From the NCBI GenBank assembly GCA_012861695.1, contig JAAOOA010000127.1:27393556-27457555 (forward strand): a stretch of 64,000 nucleotides of DNA. Direction: 5' to 3'. The position numbers were made by a program, and so were the translations under genes. Under the pieces are notes generated by a model that was given only the letters and a program-made list of their open reading frames with translations, did no database searches and was not told the DNA's origin. The first letter of the stretch is position 1, and the number at the start of each line of letters is the position of its first letter. Positions 58,350 to 64,000 of the stretch are shown here, piece by piece. The DNA comes from Trematomus loennbergii (taxonomy: Eukaryota > Chordata > Actinopteri > Perciformes > Nototheniidae).

Positions 58350-58652
58350 TGTGACGACCCCTCCACACCACGAGGCGTTCCGTGGTCTCTCTCTCTCTCT
58401 GTTTACAGGATCCGGTGCTGTGGGGCCGGCGTTTACCTGATGAGCTGCACCTGGGTCGAAAAGGCCTTCAAGAAGAGAGCCCAGCCGGATACGTCTCTCT
58501 CACTCCTCTGGGCACTCTCTCCGTGCCAGCCTCAGGGACCTGTTGCTGGTTCCATTGACTTATTTGTTTATTAAGAATAAACGATTGTTATATTCTTACC
58601 CCTCGTCTCGCCTCCCTGCTTTTTGTTGCAGCCCAGGAGCCGGGTTGTAACA
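58350..58652 (+). mobile_element. Retroviral-type LTR with adjacent polypurine tract
   Basis: 303 bp beginning TGTGACGACCCC and ending GGTTGTAACA (TG...CA), with AATAAA inside near 58575. A GGGGGGGAT polypurine tract sits immediately upstream, as before a 3' LTR of a Ty3/gypsy-like element. The internal region is missing. Confidence 0.6.
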
Positions 58653-58875
58653 CTGCTCACAGTTTCTCCACTTACGTCATTCTAATATGTTTTGGAGAGG
58701 AAATACAATGATGCATTGGTTATGTATGATTATGATGCAAAATCAGCACCCTGTTTAATCTGTTTTGGCAACTTACTTTTCAGACAAAATGGATTAAAAA
58801 ATTACATTGTGAGTATCTACTTCTATTGCAAATGGGGCAAACTATGATTCAAGAACACTACTTAGGTGAGACTTC

Positions 58876-59016
58876 TAAAGAGACCCTATTTTGCTTTTGG
58901 GGTTTTTCCCTTTCCTGTAGTGTGTTATAGGTTCTAGTCTAAAATCCCAAAGTGTCTCTCCCCGCCCCATCCTGAAACGCCTCCATTGGACAATGAGCAT
59001 GATACATCCTCTTTAA
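58876..59016 (+). mobile_element. MITE-B copy 7, internally deleted
   Basis: TAAAGAGACCCTATTTTGC at left and ACATCCTCTTTAA at right. Only about 140 bp remain. Confidence 0.75.
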
Positions 59017-59380
59017 CTCTCCCTTGTTTCCCTGCATTATCTGCTCCTGGCAAGTAAAGCCTTATTAAGGACTTCAGGATTATGTTTGGGCAACTCAAAG
59101 CACTTGGTGAAGGTTCTGGAAATATTGTGGTAACGGCGAATGTATCTCAAGGGTGGGCAATCGAAGCACTTGGTTATGTTTCGAGAAGGTTGTGGTCTTG
59201 ATATTGAATGTGGATTTAAAGGATTAGAGAGTTGAACTAATGAGCATTGTCTGCCATCCAATATAATATTACAAGGTCTCAATACTTCGCATTGGAGCAA
59301 CATGTTTCCAGAGAACATAATCCATGTGGAATTACTTCAGTGTTTTAAGATGAATTAACTTGATTTACGTTTCAAATGTA

Positions 59381-60443
59381 TTTATTCAGGAAATAAATCT
59401 ACAAAATGTTTTACATTGTAGTTCCCCATTTATTGAATATCTTCTTAAGACATTTCTAAAATCATATTATTACAGTATATACACTGTACATAGTTCATTA
59501 GCATCATACACTGATCTGCATTTACAATACACATCTGGTCAAATGAACAATGTACAACAGATAGGGCGATGATACAAGATGTTCCCATAGTCTCAGGCTA
59601 TAGTGTAAAAAGCAATTAATACATTAAGAACATTATTATAGTTATATTGTTCTCTACAATTACATTTCAGCTGCAGTTCATTGAGATATGTCAGTTTATT
59701 TCAGTTGATTATAGTCAGAATTATAGTGAAGTAGCACGAGTATACCATTAGTGTGTGTGCCTTGTTCAAGCAACAGGACTTTAGTAAGCAACAATGCTTT
59801 TTTCTAACATTTTGTTATTCTTTTTCTTGTCTTTTAAAATCAGGACACATGTGTGACTTCATATACTGCTCAACAGACATAAAAAAAATCTGAATAAAAT
59901 ACAATTTAACACTGTCTTTATAGGCTGTTTTAACACTTAAAAAATGAATTTAAAGTAGATGTTTGCAGTGTAACCGTAGGATCTGTCAGTAACCTTAAAG
60001 GTAAATAAAAGCAGCTTATAACATATCCCTAGAGATAATGCATTAAAATAATGTACGGCTTGCTACAGTAAACAAGTGAAAAGGAAACGGATCTGTGGCG
60101 CACGCTGGATAAAAATGAAAAACAACCCTCTTATGGTTTTTATGATCAGGCTCAGTTTTTGTGGCTTCATGCGCCTCGGCTAAATGTGGGAACAATTAAT
60201 GCTTCTGGCAGCGTCTTCATCTCAGGTCGCCAAAAAGGCTTATCGGCATACTGACTGTGGTAAAAACAAATATTTTAAAAATCACAGTGATAGCAAAACA
60301 TGTTATCTCACACTCCAGCCTGAAATAACTAACAGTGAGGAGCACGTCTCTAAGGTCGGGACTTTGGTCACTTCTTCTGGGATTTACAGAGAAAAGAACG
60401 GTACGCCTGATTTGAAAAAAGGTTGGTCCGTTATCTTTTAATT
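59381..60443 (-). other. Candidate 3'UTR of the minus-strand gene
   Basis: AT-rich, free of the MITE families found on both sides, with minus-strand AATAAA at 59386-59381. It contains TGTATATA on the minus strand (Pumilio-type consensus) near 59480. It rests on the exon call above. The part at 60060-60400 could instead be a conserved non-coding element. Confidence 0.4.
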
Positions 60444-60513
60444 CTAGATTATTTGCAATCCAAAGTATTCTTCTTTCTTCTCAAAGTAGTAGTTGAGTCG
60501 TGCGGTGGCATAT
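60444..60513 (-). CDS. Probable last coding exon of an unidentified minus-strand gene
   Basis: On the minus strand a textbook 3' splice site (CTGATC branch-like, TTTCTTTCTGCTCTCCTCCAG) abuts an open segment of 70 nt. After one split base it encodes YATARLNYYFEKKEEYFGLQ, then II and a TAG stop at 60446-60444. The peptide is charged and aromatic with good codon usage, unlike the surrounding repeats. Minus-strand AATAAA signals lie at 59386-59381, giving a possible 3'UTR of about 1 kb. I do not recognise the protein. In human the gene converging on the SOX6 3' end is INSC, so an insc terminal exon is a synteny-based guess. Earlier exons are not found before the window edge; that stretch is mostly repeats. 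Confidence 0.55.
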
Positions 60514-60712
60514 CTGGAGGAGAGCAGAAAGAAATGATCAGGAAACACAACCTTTTTTATCCAAGATCTTAGTCCTTGGATGAATACTGTATGCTGCTAG
60601 TCAAAATGTAATGGCTTTTGTGTGTGACACATACTCTTGTTGTATTATTATAATCGTCCTGTCTCACTTTATCTTTCCTTTTTGTTTTAAATAAAAACAA
60701 ATACATCTATTT

Positions 60713-61500
60713 TTAAAGAGGCCCTTTATTCTTTTTGAGGTTGTCCCTTTCCTGTAGTGCATGTAAATGGTCTGCAAAGGCTAAAATCCCTGTGTTCCCT
60801 CCAGAGGGAGTTTCTCTCCCACACACTCCCTCCCTGCCTGAAACGCCTCCATTACGTATCGTCCACACGGTTCCGTCGCGTGCTTCAACGGAGACGCTTC
60901 CCATCCACTTTGAATGGGGGGACGTCACGCTTTGCCGAACTGCATTGTGGTTCGTCGCTTTGCCTCCGTTGCTCGCTTCGAAAGTTGAGAAAAGTTCAAC
61001 TTTTCAAGCGTCGACGGAAGCGCCAGCCAATCAACTCATGCCAGTACAAGCGCCAGCCAATCAAACCGCTTGCTTGTGTGTCCGGGGCGGGAGATTAATG
61101 TGATTGGTTGTTGGTCGCGCGCCAGACACGCCCACCGGCAAGCTTCAACGCGACGGAACCGCCTGGACGATACGTTAGACTCCTTTGTTTACTTTCGTAA
61201 CATAGTGACATCACTATGTAAAACTTGCGCTTCTATTGGCTCGCGCTCCAACACATTGTACGTGATAGGCAAAGGGGCGGGACATCTCTAGCTGGTTGGC
61301 CAATCACAACAGAGCCAGCCAGCTAACCAATCAGAGCAGTCTGGGCTCTGGTTTCAGACAGAGGGTGAAAAGAGGTGCTGCAGCACAGGCAGTATGAGAA
61401 AAATAAAGAGCTTTTTGAACATTAAAGCATGGAGACATGTCACAGTAGAGACACTAAATACAAATAATGGGGCGGGACCTCTCTAAGCAGCTGACCAATC
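60713..61500 (+). mobile_element. MITE-B copy 8, interrupted by MITE-C
   Basis: Left half from TTAA at 60713 to ACGCCTCCATTA near 60853; right half resumes at about 61173 and runs to about 61466. A second short MITE-B fragment (GGGGCGGGACCTCTCTAAGC) follows. Confidence 0.75.
60854..61175 (-). mobile_element. MITE-C copy 2, inserted in a MITE-B
   Basis: Termini CGTATCGTCCACACGG and CCGCCTGGACGATACG. Flanking TTA on both sides looks like a 3-bp target duplication, the PIF-Harbinger signature (inference). The internal sequence matches MITE-C copy 1 reversed. Confidence 0.8.
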
Positions 61501-62200
61501 AGAACATTTTTAGTGGGCCTTAAAACTACAAAAGTAAGGCTCTTTCTATTCTCTAGCACATTACTCTCAGTTTGAATTGCCAATAAATTCCACATTTGCA
61601 AAATAAATGGAATTTGAGCATAAAAGTTTTGCTTCAACAGCCTTTCATTTTCTGCTTTGAGAATCATTCGGAAACTTCCTTCATGAATTGCATCCGAGTA
61701 AAAAAGGCTCTGTCCATTTCAAAAGGTAGTAGTTTTAAAAACCAATTGAAACTTTACTTTTTACTCAAATATGAGGATGTATTCTTTTGGCCAGGTTGAC
61801 CATGAGGCTTGTTGAGTAAAAGGAATAATAGATCAAGGATGAATAGATTTGAAGTGATCGGACACAGATACATTATTAGATCTGGACAACGCTTTAAAGC
61901 CTGTAAGAGTTTACGCTGCAGATCTATATCAAGGTTATAAATGCTACTTTTACTACGTTGCACTTCTTGAAAAGTTGGCTATTTAAAACCACACTGTTGT
62001 ACTTGATACAAATAAGTATAATAATATAATAACATACTGTAGGAAAGCGAGTATCAGAGGGCTGCTTTAAATCCAGTGAAAGAAAGAAGTATCGATGCAC
62101 TTCAAAAGAAGACATTCAATAGATTTCTGTCAACACATTTATACAAATATCACCTTCCAACATGAATGAGACTCGTTTGGGTATAAATATGAATTAAGAT
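61501..62200. other. Intergenic or intronic to the minus-strand gene
   Basis: AT-rich, no exon seen on either strand. Confidence 0.45.
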
Positions 62201-64000
62201 CATTTAAAGTGGACTTATTATGCTATATTGGAAACTATATTGTAGGGCCATACCTATACAAAACATCTCTGTGAAGTTTTTTGCTTAAAATACCAAACAG
62301 ATCACCCGTTGTAGCCATGCCTCATACTGCTCATACCCCTCTTTTGCAGCCCTGTTAGAGAAACGCGGATTTTGAGGCGGTGTCAGTACCATATGTGTTC
62401 GCCCTACCATATGTGTTCGGGGTCCGTCTTACCAATGACGTCACCCATTGTGATTAGCTGTACGGTAATCGTAGTAATCAGCAGCGAACCGCTTCAACGC
62501 GTGTATTTCGGTGTATTCACGGCATTCATTTTGTTATTCTACAGTATTGTTGTCTTATAGTTATTTGTAACTTATATGTAACCCAATTTGTGTTCTTTGA
62601 AATTGAAAAGGATATCGCATTGTGTTTGTTACTTTTGTTGCAGTTGTATATGTCTTAAGTGTAATTTGGCATGTCCTATTTATGGACATGCTTTTATTTT
62701 GAAGGAGAGTTAGCGCTGTTGACAGGAAGTTGTTGTTGCTATGGAAACAACGTGACAGAGATTAACGAGAAAAGTAATATCTACATATAAAGACGGAGAA
62801 AGTAAACGATAACGTTTATGGTTAAGTGTTAGCACCCCCCGAAGAGGCACAAGCTCTTACGTTGATATTGGAGATTTCAATAATTCAATTTGAAAAAAAA
62901 ACAGGGAAAAAACAAACAAAACGAATATCTGAATAACGAAATTGAAACCCGAATAATATAATAAAGTTATAGTAAATAATAACAAATTCCAGTGTTAGAA
63001 TTCCATAATTCCATATTCATAAATAAAATGATATGCAAATAACATTTTCTTGGCTGTGGACTTGTACTCTCCATAATTATGTTGAGCTCATGGTAATCTA
63101 ATTCAATAAACAATAACTGCAATGAACAGATAGCATTTTCTGACTCGTAAAATGATTGGATATGGTGTAATTTGGTAAATGATTCTGTGTTGAAAAATGT
63201 ATATCTTTAAAAACTGTGTTGGTGTATTAGGGCGGGCCATACTAATTTTTCTTGTAAATCGATCGAGAGGGGTGTTCAAATAACGTATTTTGGTGTGTAG
63301 AACACAAATCTATTTAGATGCTTTTATTTTGAAGTTGTTGCTATGGAAACAACATGACGGAGAAAAAAGTAATATCTTCTACATATAATAACGGACAAAG
63401 TAAAGAATGAAGTGTATGTTTAAATGTTAGCACCCCCCGAAGAGGCTCAAGCTCTTACGTTGAGTCTGGAGTTTCAATACATTCGGAATTTGACCGTGTA
63501 AAATGTCCTCTTGGGTTACCGTACAGCCAATGCGTGACGTCATTGGTAAGCGTAACGGACCCCGAACACATCTGGTAGGCCGAACACATATGGTACCTAC
63601 AGCGGAGCTAATGCCTGATCAGAATTCTACCGGAGATAAAGTTAAATTCTGCTGTGATAAAACGCCATCCTGTTCTAAACCACATCAAGGATTATTTCTG
63701 AAACAGTATGGAGCTCAAATGCCTTTTCTCTTGCGGGTTTATCACAAGGTGAGTTCTTTTTTTATTTCCTGCTTTTTAAACACATGTGCTCTCCAGTACA
63801 GGTTAGCTCTGAGTGTTAGCGAGGCTTGCTAATGTAAACAAAGACCATATTACGTCCAAAACACGTCAGGCATTGTTTCTGATAGCAACTCTCTGTGGGT
63901 CCGCCGCCGATATGACGTCATATCGGCAGCAAATCTGTATCAGCTCGTTGTACCCCCGTTTTTAGAGATTTGGGTACGGAGGAAAAGAGAGAGGGTTTTA
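62201..64000. mobile_element. Outer dispersed element, interrupted and running off the window
   Basis: Left part 62201-62385 (TTTAAAGTGGACTTATTATGC onwards) and right part 63597-64000 (CTACAGCGGAGCTAATGCC onwards) read as one repeat split by the element at 62386-63596. Confidence 0.6.
62386..63596. mobile_element. 1.2-kb DNA element with about 80-bp terminal inverted repeats
   Basis: Left end GTACCATATGTGTTCGCCC, a second GTGTTCGGGGTCCG block and CCAATGACGTCAC. The right end is the mirror image, CATTGGTAAGCGTAACGG...CGAACACATATGGTAC. An internal direct duplication occurs at 62688-62884 and 63318-63480. No transposase frame is visible. Confidence 0.75.

Noticed and set aside
58323..58574. 83-codon frame near 58.4 kb
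   Set aside because: Lies within the LTR; LTRs of this kind are non-coding.

Overview
The window is vertebrate, almost certainly a percomorph (spiny-rayed) teleost fish. It holds 11 small exons with GT-AG borders, kilobase-scale introns, very abundant (CA)n/(GT)n arrays, a fish-type tRNA-derived SINE, and several families of short inverted-repeat DNA transposons. It contains the 3' two thirds of one SoxD transcription factor gene on the + strand, followed by about 13 kb of downstream sequence. The protein reads as Sox6 rather than Sox5 or Sox13: the peptides [49 protein letters not shown] and the C-terminus KSDYSS...EAVSAN are the Sox6 versions. The 5' exons lie left of the window.

Layout: 1-774 intron; exons at 775-947, 3438-3506, 14078-14197, 15976-16054, 26826-26975, 29030-29207, 31182-31371, 40665-40773, 42444-42614, 45520-45733 and 48017-48353 (stop codon 48351-48353). 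Together they encode a leucine zipper/glutamine-rich coiled coil, an alanine-rich stretch, a CtBP-type PLNLS motif with two SUMO-type motifs, a second short coiled coil, the HMG box (split by an intron) and the acidic C-terminus. The 3'UTR runs from 48354 to a poly(A) signal at 49080 or, more likely, to 51031. It carries five miR-499/miR-208-class seed matches and two miR-219 seed matches, both microRNAs known to repress Sox6. As written, the reading frame is broken by three single-base losses, in the third, fourth and seventh exons. Each fits a one-base homopolymer contraction, so consensus sequencing error is the first explanation.

Introns and the downstream region are dense in mobile DNA. 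MITE-A (7 copies) and MITE-B (8 copies or fragments) both end in TTAA and look piggyBac-like. MITE-C (2 copies) looks Harbinger-like. There is also a dispersed AAGTAC-rich element (6 copies), a 618-bp foldback element, MITE-F (3 copies, two forming an inverted pair), a 1.2-kb nested element with long terminal inverted repeats and an internal direct duplication, three tRNA-derived SINEs, an LTR with an adjacent polypurine tract, a 17-bp minisatellite, a degenerate satellite built on TAGTATGTC, and a 400-bp (ATCT)n array. One MITE-B copy ends 24 bases before the sixth exon and may supply its branch point.

Downstream, a probable terminal coding exon of an unidentified minus-strand gene lies at 60444-60513, with a plausible 3'UTR down to about 59381. 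It would be convergent with sox6; in human the gene facing the SOX6 3' end is INSC, but I could not confirm the identity. Non-repetitive AT-rich stretches with homeodomain-like cores are listed as candidate conserved non-coding elements; that status needs an alignment I cannot run.
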